From the NCBI GenBank assembly GCA_013350335.1, contig CM023538.1, positions 60,129,080 through 60,193,079 of the forward strand: a stretch of 64,000 nucleotides of DNA, read 5' to 3'. Shown in pieces: positions 24,500-35,483 of this stretch (positions within the stretch are counted from its first letter, which is position 1; every line of letters starts with the position of its first letter). The DNA comes from Chimonanthus salicifolius (taxonomy: Eukaryota > Streptophyta > Magnoliopsida > Laurales > Calycanthaceae). The position numbers were made by a program, and so were the translations under genes. Under the pieces are notes generated by a model. That model ran no database searches, had not been told where the DNA came from, and saw only the letters and a list, made by a program, of their open reading frames with translations.

Positions 24500-24586
24500 C
24501 ACGCACGCACGCACGCACGCAAGCAAGCAAGCAAGCAAGCACGCACGCACGCACGCACGCAAGCAAGCAAGCAAGCAAGCAAGCAA
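24499..24586. repeat. Alternating (GCAC)n/(GCAA)n microsatellite
   Basis: Blocks of about five GCAC and five GCAA units alternate twice: GCAC, GCAA, GCAC, GCAA. The array abuts the broken end of the 3' LTR. Confidence 0.9.
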
Positions 24587-24815
24587 AAATCTGGACTTGG
24601 ACACACACACACACAGAGCATAAAAGAGCAAAGAGAAAATCTGGACTTGGACACACACACACACACACACAGAGCATAACTACTATAATATAAAAGAGCA
24701 AAGAGAAAATCTGGACTTGGATTTGGATAATTAGTTGGACACATATATAGCATAACTACTATAATATAAAAGAGCAAAGAGAAAATCTGGACTTGGATTT
24801 GGATAATTAGTTGGA
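24586..24815. repeat. Tandem repeat with growing units (50, 70, 76 bp)
   Basis: The phrase AAAATCTGGACTTGGA recurs at 24586, 24636, 24706 and 24782. The units share AGAGCA..AAGAG and carry a (CA)n tract of variable length in the first two and TTTGGATAATTAGTTGGA in the last two, so later units have extra sequence. Confidence 0.85.
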
Positions 24816-26890
24816 TGCAGATGTAAATTTAGATGCAAGTATTTGGGTCGTGCTCCACGGATCCAATTTGGATTTGGATCTGGTTCTAGGATTTGGATCC
24901 AGATGCAGATATTACTCAAATATGATCATAATCTGGGTCTAGCTTAAGCAGCTCTTTTACCATGTTCCATATGGCCTGCAATGCTTGATTGGTGTAAGAG
25001 TTATGAAAGAGAGCCAAAAACGGAATATTGAATGGTAAAATTATGGACACTGAATGATTCCATTTTTTTTCTTTTTTGTTAATTTCTTTATACCATTGGC
25101 TGTTATCCTCAGTTCAGCTATACTGTGGAAAAGTATGCTGTTATTGCCTTCTGCCAACCATATTGATCTTGATTTATGTCGGTTTCTTCCATCGATCTGA
25201 AAACTCTTTTCCCCAAAATTTTATTCTTTCCTTCCTCTTTCTTGAAACTTGTCTCTATCTTCCTCTAATCTGTCCCATTGCTTGATCTTTAAATCTTTGA
25301 TTGTAACATATTCTTCCCATATTTCAGTTTTAAAAAAAAAGACCTTCCCATCTTTTGTAAGTTCAAAAGAGATTTGTAACTCTTTTTGTTTCAACTTAAA
25401 CAGTTAGGAGTTATTTGTGCATTATAGCTTGCTTACCCATCTAACTGAAATTGCCTTCATCAATCCTCTATCCAAATCTTTGAAGCCTGGGCCTCCAATA
25501 AAGAATCATCTTTACTGAAATGGTCGTGGTTGCCAATTTATCTTTGACATGTCGAGCAATATAAGTAAAGCAGAACATGATTAGACAAATGCCAATGACT
25601 CCATTGAAGTTCTCCTCCCAATCTTTTTCAATAGAAATCTGTCAAGACAGCATGTAATAGGTTATTCTTGTTTGCTGAGCCACATTTATGAACCCTTCTA
25701 TATCAGATGGTCAGGAGACACTTATTAAGTCAACCCTTTATCATTGATAAAAGTTGGAAACAAGTCATGGAAAGGAGGATTCTGCATCCTCCCATCTTCT
25801 CATTTGAGAAGCAAACAACATTAAAGTTTTTTCCCAAGGCATCATCTAGAGATCTTAAAGTACGGTTCGTCATTTATGAAAAATCATCATCCAGAGCCAC
25901 AATCACTGCTGCTATTGAACCACCTATTACCCAAGGGTAATGATGTTGAAGGAACTCATAGGACTTACCTGGAGGAACTAAATGAGGTTCTCGAGAAACA
26001 CTTGTTTAAAGTACTCTTGTCAGCGTGACCTAGTAGTTTAATGATCATTATATGTTATACCATGGATAGCCTAAGTTTTCTTGTGCCACCCTTTATATCA
26101 ACATTTGTGCCCATAGGCATTGGTTACCACCCACCTAAATCTGGGAATCAAAAGTTCACCAAGTCCTCTATATGACTATTCAAGTAATCCAATGCATGTC
26201 CCTTGTGATGCACTCTTCCATTAGCTGATCGTACAAGTTCAACAATATCACATTTCCTGAATTACCAATGTCTATTCCCCCCCCTCTTCCTTTTTTTGCC
26301 GATTGCCCCTCTTTTTTCTTTCCACCCCCCTTAATCCCACAATATTATCTTCATTTCTGGTTCCCATTCTTACTGCTTTTACCCATCTTATCCTATTTTT
26401 ACACAAATTGTTGCTGAGCTTCTCACTTTTCCTCTCTTCAGTTAAGAATATATATATATTTTTCCATTTCCATCTTATCATTGAGAAGTGTTCTATTTTT
26501 TTCTCCATTTCATGATTTTAGTGCCTTACTTTCCTACACCCATGATGCCACTGCTCTGTAAACTTTTTGTTGTTGTCCTTACCAGATGACATAACTGAAA
26601 TGGTATCATAGGAAGACCGATTTTTGTTAATTCCATTTGGTTGCCTGTCAAATTGTATTCATGTTCTCTTGTAGCTTAGAGTTTTCCATATATACGCTGG
26701 AAATCCAGCCTTTGGCTTTTCTTCACCCCTCCCATTTTTTCAATAAATCAAACTATTTACCTTGGACCGTTTCTCCTCTGACTGGGATTTGCACTCTCAT
26801 CAGGTCTATCTTATTACCTGTTTAGGCCTTGACTTCCCATTTCCCTTCTAAAGTTATTTATTCTTCTGCTTCTCCCTCCAAGGTTGATTT
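24816..26890. other. Non-coding, no gene established
   Basis: 24816-24920 is a repeat rich in GGATTTGGAT/GGATGCAGAT. The rest is featureless apart from a (TA)n tract near 26449. Parts may be old LINE DNA, but no motif could be read safely. Confidence 0.35.
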
Positions 26891-26899
26891 TGTTGGACT

Positions 26900-27491
26900 C
26901 CTACTGTGAATAAAATCCTTAGTGTCAATCCTTTAAAATCCAGAAATTTTACTAATTATTTGCTTGCTTTGTGGAAAAATCAGGTCTCTTGCTCACCTAC
27001 ATTTGCATTGTCCTTTTGTTTTCCCCGTTTAGAGTTTTTCATCTCCCGCTTTTCAACCTCTTGGGTCTTTCCCTCTTCTTCCCGTGCTTTACCTGGTTGT
27101 TGAGGATCAGGTCCATTCCAAAAAAGCCAGATCTTGTGGAAATTGGTACCCATGGCAATGGCTTCCTTTGTTTGGGAATAGAAAGAAATAGGCTTAGTTT
27201 TGAGAATAAAGTTCTCTCCAGAGCTAGCATGATTAAGCATAGCAACCAGAACATTTTGCAATAGCCTATGTTTTTGGAAGCTTTTCAAGGGCTTCGGTGG
27301 ATCATTTTAGTGGCAATTGGTCATGGATTTCATGATGTTTCTTTGTTTGTAAGAGTTGCCTGGTTTCTTCTGTTTTTTTCATTTTTGTGGTTGCCTTTAT
27401 GCCAATGACTCTTGGGGTGAGGTTTGTCTTTGTACATTATTCTCTTTTTCTAATAAATGCTCTATTACTCTTTCAAGAAAAAAAAAAAAAA
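26900..27491 (+). mobile_element. 3' end of an L1-type LINE
   Basis: A frame reads CLGIERNRLSFENKVLSRAS near 27170-27225, matching the plant L1 block 'W.iW.ERNrR.Fe.k' that follows the zf-RVT domain. It is followed by a typical L1 3' UTR with AATAAA (27452-27457) and an A-run (27478-27491). Heavily truncated at the 5' end. Confidence 0.6.
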
Positions 27492-27726
27492 CAATTGATC
27501 ATATGCCTCAATTTTTTTTTTTTTTTAATTTAAAAGTCGCCTGAATGATTGACAAATCATCATCATGAAATCCGACTCCATTCTGTTTCTGAACAAGCAC
27601 TTCTCGAAGAATGATATGGTTGTCATCCATTCTACCAAAAGGATCCAACTGGTTGCAATTCAGTATACATCCAAATATGCTTTAGAAGTCGTGGCATATA
27701 TTGATGGATTGAAATTGTACTGTGCA

Positions 27727-27763
27727 GGTTCTGGATTACGTTGTGCTAGTTGATAACCGGGAA
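27727..27763 (+). other. 5' UTR of the RMD5 homologue after a splice acceptor
   Basis: TTGTACTGTGCAG|G is a good plant 3' splice site. The 37 bases between it and the ATG would be the end of the 5' UTR. An in-frame codon further up exists only as GTG, so 27764 is the first in-frame ATG. Confidence 0.5.
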
Positions 27764-28921
27764 ATGGAGCTCAATTCCATCAAAGATGTTTTTGACCGTG
27801 TCTCCAAGAAGCAAAAGCTATCTTCTTCTAAAACTCAAGAAGTCATTGACCAAGTTGGGCGAGAAATTGAGCATGCGTTAGCAAAAATGCAGTCAGCACC
27901 GGATGCATCCTTAACCGTGGATCAGAAAACTATTCTTTGTGAACTGAAAAGTAAGCTGAATGAGATTGGCCCCATCAATCAGCTTGAAGGGTCACAGAAG
28001 GAACTCAATATTGGGCTCAACAAATATACTAAACTCCTTGAGAAGTCTTTTATTCCAGACATATCCAAGGCATATAGAAATGTTGACTTTGATTTCCATA
28101 CAGTGAATCAGATTGTTGCAACCCACTTCTATCGGCAAGGTCTGTTTGATCTGGGTGACTGCTTTATAAACGAGGCCCATGAATCAGAAACCAGTACCCT
28201 AAAATTTTCGTTCCTTGAGATGTATCACATACTGGAAGCCATGAAATCAAGGAATCTGGAGCCTGCACTAACATGGGCTGCTGCTCACCGTGAACAGCTG
28301 TTGCAGAATGGGTCGAGCCTTGAACTGAAACTTTACCGACTGCAGTTTGTGGAGATTCTGCAGAAAGGAAGCCGAAATGATGCCCTGAGTTATGCTAGGA
28401 AGTACCTTGCCCCATTTGCTTCGACACATATGGCTGAGATCCAGAAGCTCATGGCCTCTCTCTTGTGGGCAGGGCGCCTTGATCACTCCCCATATGCTGA
28501 GATACTGTCACCAACCCACTGGGAGGGGCTAACAGAAGACCTGACTCGGCAGTTTTGTGGCCTGTTGGGGCAGTCTTATGAGAGCCCATTGAGTGTCGTA
28601 ATAGCTGCAGGTGTGCAAGGTTTGCCAACGCTGCTGAAGCTGGCAAATGTGATGGCTGTAAAACAGCAGGAATGGCAGGCAATGAAACAGCTACCTGTGC
28701 CGGTGGAGTTGAGGAGTGAGTTCCAGTTCCACTCCATCTTCGTCTGTCCTGTTTCACGCGATCAGGCAACTGACGAGAATCCACCAATGCTGATGCCTTG
28801 TGGACATGTCCTGTGCAAGCAGTCAATAGTGAAGTTGTCAAAGAGCAGCACCCGCATGTTTAAGTGCCCCTACTGCCCCCTTGAGGCGACGGTGGCACAA
28901 TGTAGACAACTTTATTTCTGA
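27764..28921 (+). CDS. RMD5: RMD5/RMND5 homologue, RING-type subunit of the GID/CTLH E3 ubiquitin ligase
   Basis: This intact single-exon frame of 385 residues has the full length of plant RMD5 proteins. Order of domains: N-terminal coiled region; LisH at about 112-144 (FHTVNQIVATHFYRQGLFDL); CTLH at about 150-207 (LEMYHILEAMKSRNLEPAL); CRA at about 208-300; and a C-terminal degenerate RING with C328, C346-G-H348, C351, C368 and C371, ending CRQLYF. In yeast and animals, Gid2/RMND5 pairs with Gid9/MAEA as the catalytic heart of the complex; the plant protein is expected to act similarly in cytosol and nucleus. The start MELNSIKD matches family N-termini. Codon 1 lies 37 bp after a splice acceptor, so the 5' UTR is probably spliced. 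No frame break or missing motif was seen. Confidence 0.95.
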   Translation: MELNSIKDVFDRVSKKQKLSSSKTQEVIDQVGREIEHALAKMQSAPDASLTVDQKTILCELKSKLNEIGPINQLEGSQKELNIGLNKYTKLLEKSFIPDISKAYRNVDFDFHTVNQIVATHFYRQGLFDLGDCFINEAHESETSTLKFSFLEMYHILEAMKSRNLEPALTWAAAHREQLLQNGSSLELKLYRLQFVEILQKGSRNDALSYARKYLAPFASTHMAEIQKLMASLLWAGRLDHSPYAEILSPTHWEGLTEDLTRQFCGLLGQSYESPLSVVIAAGVQGLPTLLKLANVMAVKQQEWQAMKQLPVPVELRSEFQFHSIFVCPVSRDQATDENPPMLMPCGHVLCKQSIVKLSKSSTRMFKCPYCPLEATVAQCRQLYF

Positions 28922-29110
28922 TGTTTGGCGAAGCTGGCCATTCATTTCTGCAAATGTGTATGTAGACTAAGATGAATCTCTCTCTCTCTCTCTCCACGGA
29001 ACCCAACTGAAAGGTTTGCCTTGTATTTGGATAATGGTGGTGTGACGTGGGATGATGTGTGGAATCATTGGCTGTAAATAGAAATTCTTTTTTGTGGATT
29101 TATTCATGTT
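28922..29110 (+). other. 3' UTR of the RMD5 homologue, with (CT)n tract
   Basis: A (TC)n run at about 28977-28996 lies shortly after the stop codon. No single strong polyadenylation signal is evident; the end is estimated. Confidence 0.35.
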
Positions 29111-29276
29111 GGAAACCTACATCAAAATGTTATTTGTGATCCATCTAGAGCCACTCCAGTGGCCCAAAATTAATTAGTTATAACTCTGAGAATTCTTGAC
29201 TATAAACAGTTGAAAATCAGAATACTGCTGAATTTTGATCCGTGGATTCAGGTTATCAAATGGACCTTCTAAAAGG

Positions 29277-29455
29277 GTTGGAGTGATGGTCAGGAATGTC
29301 TCAAGAAGCAGGAGTCTTGAATTCGATTCTCACTTACTTCAAAGAATCACTCTTTAGAGTTATTCGGTTGTATGGATAGAGAGTTCTGCATTTGTTTCGA
29401 AAATTAGGTGGGTGTTCTAAGTGGTCTAGATACTTGATCGTAAAAAAAAATAATA
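29277..29455 (+). mobile_element. SINE-like element, copy 2
   Basis: Same family as 9261-9438: GTCTCAAGAAGCAGGAG, a B-box-like GAATTCGATTCTC, AGAATCACTCTTTAGAG, GTATGGATAGAGAG, TGGGTGTTCTAAGTGG and an A-rich tail (near 29443-29453). Confidence 0.65.
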
Positions 29456-30766
29456 CTTGTTCAGCTCAGAGTGCATTTTCCCAATCATAGATTTGCTGCA
29501 ACCAAAGTGAAATTCACTTCTTACAAGGTTTTGCCGACTCTCGATCCTTCAGAAGAAATTTACTTTTACAAGTCTCTGTATATTAAAAAGGTGCTTTGTA
29601 AAAGTTCTATTTTGAACATTTAAAATGTAAGATTTAGATTCTCTTATTTAATTCATATTGATTTAACTTTTTAAATAAATGAATAGTTCAATTAAAACTC
29701 TTTTATAAAGTTAGCAGTCAAGTTGAACAGGGGAAGAGAATCTCTGCTTTAACAAATGGTTCTTTCTGAATAGGTGTGGAATTATTGGTTTTAAAAAGAA
29801 ATTCCTTTTAGGAATTTATATATACATTTCATGTGGAAATCTTACTAGAAAATGTCAATTTCTTAAATATTAAAGTATATGCACACCTTGCTACATGTAA
29901 CAGCCGGTGAATTTATAGCCTACAAGAATCAGGAATTCTTAAATTGAGTTGGCATTAATAAGAAATAAATGTGATTTGAGACACTTTTGGTTTTTAATAT
30001 CGAAATGTTCTGTCATTTTTTTTTTTTTGAAATTGGTTGATACAGCATGTAACGGCATATTGGTCAATTTTTTAATTTCTTTCCATAAAAGTTTAAATAG
30101 CATTCTAAAAATAAAAAATAAAAAATAAAAAAAGGACAATCACATTCCTAAAATTTTAATTTAAACTTAGGTGGCTTTAATGTTTATAAATTGACAATTC
30201 CACTATGCCAAAAATTAAAAAAGAAGAAGAAAATGTATGGGAGGGAACATTTGTTATATAGTGACTATGTTAAATAGTCTTCCTCTATTAAATTTCAAAA
30301 CCTCAAGTAAGAGAATTTAGAAAATTTTGAAAAAAAAAGTAAAAAAACAAAATTACACCCCTCGTTAAATTCCAAATGGCTCAAACATTTGGCTTAAAAG
30401 TATGAAAAACCTTACTAAGACCATTTCTATTGATACTTTCTAATGAAATATGCTATCAAATGAATTTGAAGGTTTATATAGTTAGATGTGATGTAAAGTA
30501 GACTATATGAGTAGTCGAGTAGGTTGCATATGAACTTTTACCTCCATTGAATCATTATTTTTAGCCTATACTCATTGGAATTTAAAAACTAAGATTATAT
30601 GGTTTAAATTATCAATTGATAGTGAAATTTTATGTACTTTAAAACTATGTAATCTCTTATCAAATGAAATTAATTTTGTAGGACCTATCACCTATTTGAT
30701 AGCATATCTCGTTAGATTGTCTAGCTACCCTCACTTTACAAGTAATATTAAAATGAGTACATTTTG
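29456..30766. other. Non-coding spacer with segments repeated in the ankyrin cluster
   Basis: 29755-29935 matches 51640-51795 (GTGTGGAATTATT, AAAAAGAAATTCC, CACACCTTGCTACAT). 30190-30350 matches 37130-37290 (GAACATTTGTTATA, TTAAATTTCAAAACC). These show that duplicated spacer DNA of the cluster reaches this far left. No gene was seen. Confidence 0.55.
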
Positions 30767-31115
30767 GTCGCTCATCCTAACACGAGATTTTTTTGTTAGG
30801 AGACGTGGATTTTAAAAAATTTATGTGAAAAGTCCACTTTATCCTTAACCCTTCCTAATCTCTTTAAAAAACGAAATTATATGTGCACCTTTTATAATTA
30901 TAGGTGCATGGCTCGGTTCACAGCATAGGTGCACCGTTGTGGATGGGTTCTGCACGTCAAAATTATAGTTAATTTTGAAATGATCGGTGCACCGTTGATA
31001 ATTGTAGGTGCACCATTCATAATTAAAGGTGCACCGTTGGACGGGAGTAAAGTGAGAATTTCACTTTATTATGTGTCTCCTAACAAAAAAAAGATACCCA
31101 TGTTAAGACGGCGCC
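30767..31115. mobile_element. Mutator-like MITE with perfect 10-bp target duplication
   Basis: The 349-bp insert is flanked by identical GTACATTTTG (30757-30766 and 31116-31125). Its ends are imperfect inverted repeats over at least 40 bp: left GTCGCTCATCCTAACACG, reverse complement of the right GGCGCCGTCTTAACATGG, both followed by TTTTTTTGTTAGGAGAC. A 9-11 bp duplication fits Mutator-like elements. It has no transposase. The interior repeats GGTGCACCGTTG-type phrases about five times. Confidence 0.85.
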
Positions 31116-32430
31116 GTACATTTTGCTGATATCTATGTTTTGACAATGTCAGCAGACTTATACAAAGTAATAATAACCATTCATATTTATGTCATACATT
31201 GAAAATTTGTCAACGAGGCATATTGTTAATAATAATAATAGTTGTGGTTTGAAAGACATGTTGAACGAGTCTACAATATATTCAGTTCAACCTTCCTCCA
31301 ATAGCACTTGAAAGTAGAAGGAGTCTATATCTTAAATTGGAAGAAAGCTAAATCATACTCAAATGGTAAGGTGAAAGAGTCAAATTGTGAAGAGTATTTA
31401 GATATACAACTTGATAATGGCCAGTGATCTTCACGGGTATTACTGTGATACTCATTTTGCTCCTCACCTATCATATTGAAAAAATTTGAAATGTCAAAAA
31501 TCAGCTCACCAATCAAATCCTTTAATAGTTTTTGGTGAGCCGATTTACTGTTCACGAATGATTCGGAGAGCCGATTTTACTGTTTACAGGTGATCCGGTA
31601 AGCCGATTTTACTCTTTGCGACCCGATTTCATTGTTTTACAGTTTCAGTACGGCAAGTGAAAGGCAAAATAGATATCACGGTAAAACGTGTGTCTGTATA
31701 CACAAAATGTCCATAGGTGGATCACTCACCCTTAATAATTATAGTTAATGATCACCTAAAATCTTCATGTGGGATTATTTTATTTGGAGGCTTGGACATG
31801 TGTTAAGAATTAGTTGGGTGCTTTACGAATGGATAAATTGATCATAGAAAAAGAAAAAAAAAATCACCTAACACCAATACATGCTCACTAACAGTGAAGA
31901 ATCCGCCTAAAAAAGCTAAGCGGCTGTACACATTTAATAAGATTGATTTCTTTTAATTTTTATATTGAATTGATAAGGTCACATGTTGTATGATATTATA
32001 ATAAAAATCAGATGGTATGTAACTATTGAATCAATTATATCAGGAGGTCTTTTCTTGGCGCTTATTTTTTTTTTTTCATCTTCCATCAGACGAGAGAATC
32101 AATTGAACAACTCATTTTCAAATTTAATATTCAAATTGCACATTAATATTATACTTGTAAATGTACACAAGAAATTGTCTTCTATTACCTTGAATATAAT
32201 TTCTCAAACCCTTCAACGCATAGGGACCACCTTTCCCATCACCGAAAGCAACTTTTGACTTTTTTCACTCTTTCCCTTTTATTATTATTATTATTATTTG
32301 TTTCTTTCAACTTTCCCACCGAATGCATGAACCATCCTCGACATTTCCTTTTTTGGCTACCTACCACACGGCAAACTGTCGGACGAACGTCCATTGTATG
32401 AATTTCTGCGAAAGGAGAACAAATTAAATT
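31116..32430. other. Upstream region of ankyrin gene A
   Basis: 31775-31860 is a partial SINE (GGAGGCTTGGACATGTG, TTGGGTGCTTTACG). 31860-32230 matches 57143-57660 upstream of gene E (ACTATTGAATCAATTATAT, ATTAATATTATACTTG). 32230-32507 matches 44930-45207 upstream of gene C. No other gene was seen. Confidence 0.6.
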
Positions 32431-32438
32431 TATAAATT
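32431..32438 (+). promoter_or_regulatory. TATA-like box of ankyrin gene A
   Basis: TATAAATT lies 70 bp before the start codon. It is kept in gene E (TATAAAT at 57954) and altered in C (TATACATT at 45131), with the surrounding sequence ATTGGTTTGAGAAGACA conserved in all three. Confidence 0.5.
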
Positions 32439-32507
32439 GGTTTGAGAAGACATTGAAGAAAGAAGAAGAGCATACAGAACTGGGAGGGGGCAGAGAAAGC
32501 GAGAGAG

Positions 32508-35076
32508 ATGGACGGGAGGCTCTACGAGGCTGCACTGACAGGGAATGTAGAGTGGTTGAAGAAATTGATGGAAGATGAAAAGGGGATTTTAGATGGAGTG
32601 ATTGTGGGAGGAGTTGTGGAAGAGACTCCTCTCCACATAGCGGCTCTGTTTGGGCACGTCGATTTTGTGAAAGAAATTTTGAAAGAGAAACCGGAATTTG
32701 CCGGGGTATTAAACTGGCAAGGACTGACTCCGGTACATTTGGCGTCGGAGAAAGGGCATGTAGAAGTAGTGAGGGCAGTATTAGAAGTGAATTCTGATGT
32801 TTGCTATGTTCGCGACGGAGAAGGAAGGATTCCTCTCCATATTGCAGCCATGAAAGGGAGAGTACAGGTGTTGGAGGAGTTGGTTCATGCGAAGAAGAAG
32901 GCTGCATGGGTGTTGACCAAACAAAGAGATCCTCTCTTGCATTTCTGCGCAAAACACAACCAGTTTGAAGCTTTGAAGAAGTTAGTAGAGTTGGTGAATG
33001 ATAATGACTTCGTTGCCTTGAAAGATGCTGAAGACAACAGCATTCTCCACCTCCTCATGGCCAAGAGGCAAATTGAGGCAAGTTTTATTTATTTATCATT
33101 TTCGTTATTATTATAAATTTATACAAATTAGTTTGTGGGTGAAGATTGTTATAAAGTTAGGATGATTAAATAGTGGAGAGATTTAGAAATAAGTTTTATA
33201 TACAGAGACAAATCCCCTTATTGACACTGCCCAGTAGATCACATAAAAAACACTCCATTAAAATAGAATCATATTAATAAAATTATGAAGTTTTTTTTTG
33301 CAATTAATTAAAAGGAAGGGTTAGAAAATTGTAATGATCAATTTTTTCTTTTTTTAAGCAGCAATAAACTGAGCTGGTCAATTAAATATTGACTCAACAC
33401 CCATGATTTGACAAACATTTTAAGCCAAGATCGAACTGACCCCCATTCAGTTGGCTTATTTAGAACTCAACTCAAGGCACAAATTTTAATCTTTTTAAAC
33501 TGTTTAAATATATAGCTTTACTTCCATTCTTTCTTATATAAGAAATGAGCTCATTAACTGGAAGGTTTGGCTTAATGGCCGAGAACCCATCTTATGAAGT
33601 GGGATATTGAGTTTGATTCACATTCAATCCCAATGGGTCACTCCTCGTAAATTTAACCGGTGTATGTAGATTGAGAGGTTTACACATGGCTATGGGATTA
33701 CTCTCACCTTGACTATATTGTTTTTCCCTCCCCGAATTGAGAACATTTGGTTGTTACAAATTGTTATTAGAAAAAGATGCAAACACACAATCAAGACACA
33801 GATTTTACGTGGTTCACCTGAATGCTACGTTCACTTACGTTTCGCCCAATTCCAATATCCAAAAGATAAAACTGGATGCTACAACTTCAGTCTGTCCTCT
33901 CTTGTTCACAGAGAAAGAATAAACTCACCCCTTTCTTTTAACCCTTGAGGAAATAAGCCCTTATAAGATGGGCATAAACCCAACAGTTTATACATGCCCG
34001 TGGGATTAGTGTCCCTCAAACCCAACAGTTTATACATGTCCGTGGGATTAGTCTTGCCTCGACTGGTGGAATACCATGTTATCTAAAAAGGCTAATTTTT
34101 CTTTATTAATGTTTTTCTTTTTTAATGAAAGTTCTCTTACCGTAATCCAAACTTGGTGCAGGTAATCAAATTTCTGTTGGGAAAAACTAGCTTGGACATA
34201 GATGCCATGAATGTACACGGATCCACAGCCTTGGACGAAGTAGAACAAATTGTTGGTAGATTTCGTCGCAAGAGAATCAGAATGCTCCTTCGACGAATTG
34301 CAGGTAAAACAAAAACTCGAACACCTCCATCTTCTTCTGCTCTGTCTCTAAAGAGAAGATCGAAAACCCAGATAAAAACAGAGAGAGGAGGGATACACAG
34401 TATTAGAGATGCTCTAACGGTGGTGGCCATCCTAATAGCAACTGTGACCTTCCAAGCCATTATGACCCCTCCTGGAGGAGTCTGGCAAGACGATGGAACC
34501 CATAATGTGACCGGTACAGATGGGAGAACCATGGACAAGAAGGTTGATCATTTTGCAGGGCAGCCAATTATGGCTTACAAATTTCCAAAACAATATAAAT
34601 TGTTCAGATCCTTCAACACCATAGGGTTTGTGGCCTCCCTGCTTTTAATCATACTGATAGTAAGTGGATATTCCTTCCATGGAAAGGGTTCGCAGCGGGC
34701 TTGGACTGCGGTCACTTGGACTACAATTGCAGCTTTGATGGCAGTATATATTTTCGCATTTGATACTATTGCATCAGATGACATAAAAAAGAATACTGGT
34801 GAAAATACTTCGGGTGCTCCGACCGGCCAGCCGGTAAGTAGAGCTCCCAATGGTTTTACGGTCCAGCTGCCGGCTATTGTCCCATGGGTGATTTTAGTAG
34901 TAGGGATTGCCTATGTGTCAGTGTTCTTCCCGTTGCTTCTAAAGGTTTTGTTTCATTGGGTCAAGAAGAAGTATAACTTGCCATTGTTGGGATTCAAGCA
35001 ATTATTTGGCATGATTTCAAAGTTATTTCATAGATTGTCGGGATCAAAAGCTCACTGTATCACAAATCCCGTTTGA
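32508..35076 (+). CDS. Ankyrin gene A: ankyrin-repeat PGG-domain membrane protein (BDA1/ITN1-like)
   Basis: Two exons, 32508-33077 and 34162-35076, encode 494 residues; the 1084-bp intron is phase 0 with a GC donor (GAG|GCAAGT) and acceptor GGTGCAG|GTA. Residues 1-205 hold about six ankyrin repeats (for example TPLHIAALFGHVDFVKEIL at 40-58, with TPVHLASEKGHVEVV and IPLHIAAMKGRVQVL following). A basic linker (220-262) leads to the PGG domain at 270-360: membrane segment LTVVAILIATVTFQA, then PPGG at 293-296. Further membrane segments lie at about 341-360, 371-392 and 428-450. Plant relatives (ACD6, ITN1, BDA1) act in membrane-linked defence or stress signalling; the function here is inferred from family only. 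One sequon (NVT) lies in the PGG loop. The ATG is the first in frame and is conserved in C, D and E. Confidence 0.9.
33078..34161 (+). other. Intron of ankyrin gene A (GC-AG)
   Basis: Begins GCAAGT and ends GGTGCAG. It contains a SINE-like copy (33558-33720). Between about 33720 and 34070 lies a second insert with the duplicated phrase CAGTTTATACATG(C/T)CCGTGG (33980 and 34028). Confidence 0.75.
33558..33720 (+). mobile_element. SINE-like element, copy 3 (in intron of gene A)
   Basis: Same phrase order as the 9261 and 29277 copies: GAGTTTGATTCACATTC (B-box position), TGGGTCACTCCTCG, GGTGTATGTAGATTGAGAGG. The 3' end is broken by a later insertion. Confidence 0.5.
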
Positions 35077-35483
35077 AAGGTGAATACTCAAGTGAAGTAG
35101 GAGAGCACGTTCCAATTAGGTCCTAACTTGTGTCTCTCATTATTAATGGAAGTTCTTCTCCTAATTGACTTCCCATAATTATATTTTTCATTATTGTCAG
35201 CTTTCTTAATTACAAAATTGTATATTGATAATTGATTGATTCTTTACTCTTCAAGAAATTTGTAATTTCTATATATTTAGTTTTCAATGAGAAAGGCATC
35301 AAGCCATTTACAAAATTCTATACCGTGCTCTATGTTTGGTACCTTCTACAATTTCTTAAATAATATTTGGATTGTGAAGGAAAGTTCAATCTACGTGTAA
35401 AGATATGTTTGATACCTATTTTCTGATTATCGTGGAAAGGTTCTCTGCCTTTTTTTTTTTTTGAATTTGTTATTAAACTAAGT
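35077..35483. other. 3' flank of gene A, matching the 3' flank of gene C
   Basis: Shares GGTGAATACT, AAATAATATTTGGATTGTG and AAAGATATGTTTG with 50145-50437. It includes the 3' UTR of gene A; the polyadenylation site cannot be fixed. Confidence 0.5.

Noticed and set aside
24457..24777. Cys/Val/Ala-rich open frames over the GCAC/GCAA and CA arrays
   Set aside because: Any frame across a tetranucleotide repeat stays open. Low-complexity output, no domain.
26980..27288. Minus-strand frame of 102 codons near the L1 3' end
   Set aside because: The + strand carries the L1 motif with poly(A) in the correct place; the minus frame is its shadow.
28449..28841. 130-codon frame opposite the RMD5 gene
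   Set aside because: Antisense shadow of a conserved coding exon.
32239..32952. Long open frame opposite exon 1 of gene A (237 codons), with similar ones opposite C (45050-45652) and D/E
   Set aside because: These mirror the ankyrin exons on the other strand. They recur only because the exons are paralogous, and no signal for an antisense gene was seen.
33709..33948. Open frames in the intron of gene A as a missing exon
   Set aside because: The exons on both sides join in phase without it, and the paralogous introns of B and E lack it. It is inserted repeat DNA.
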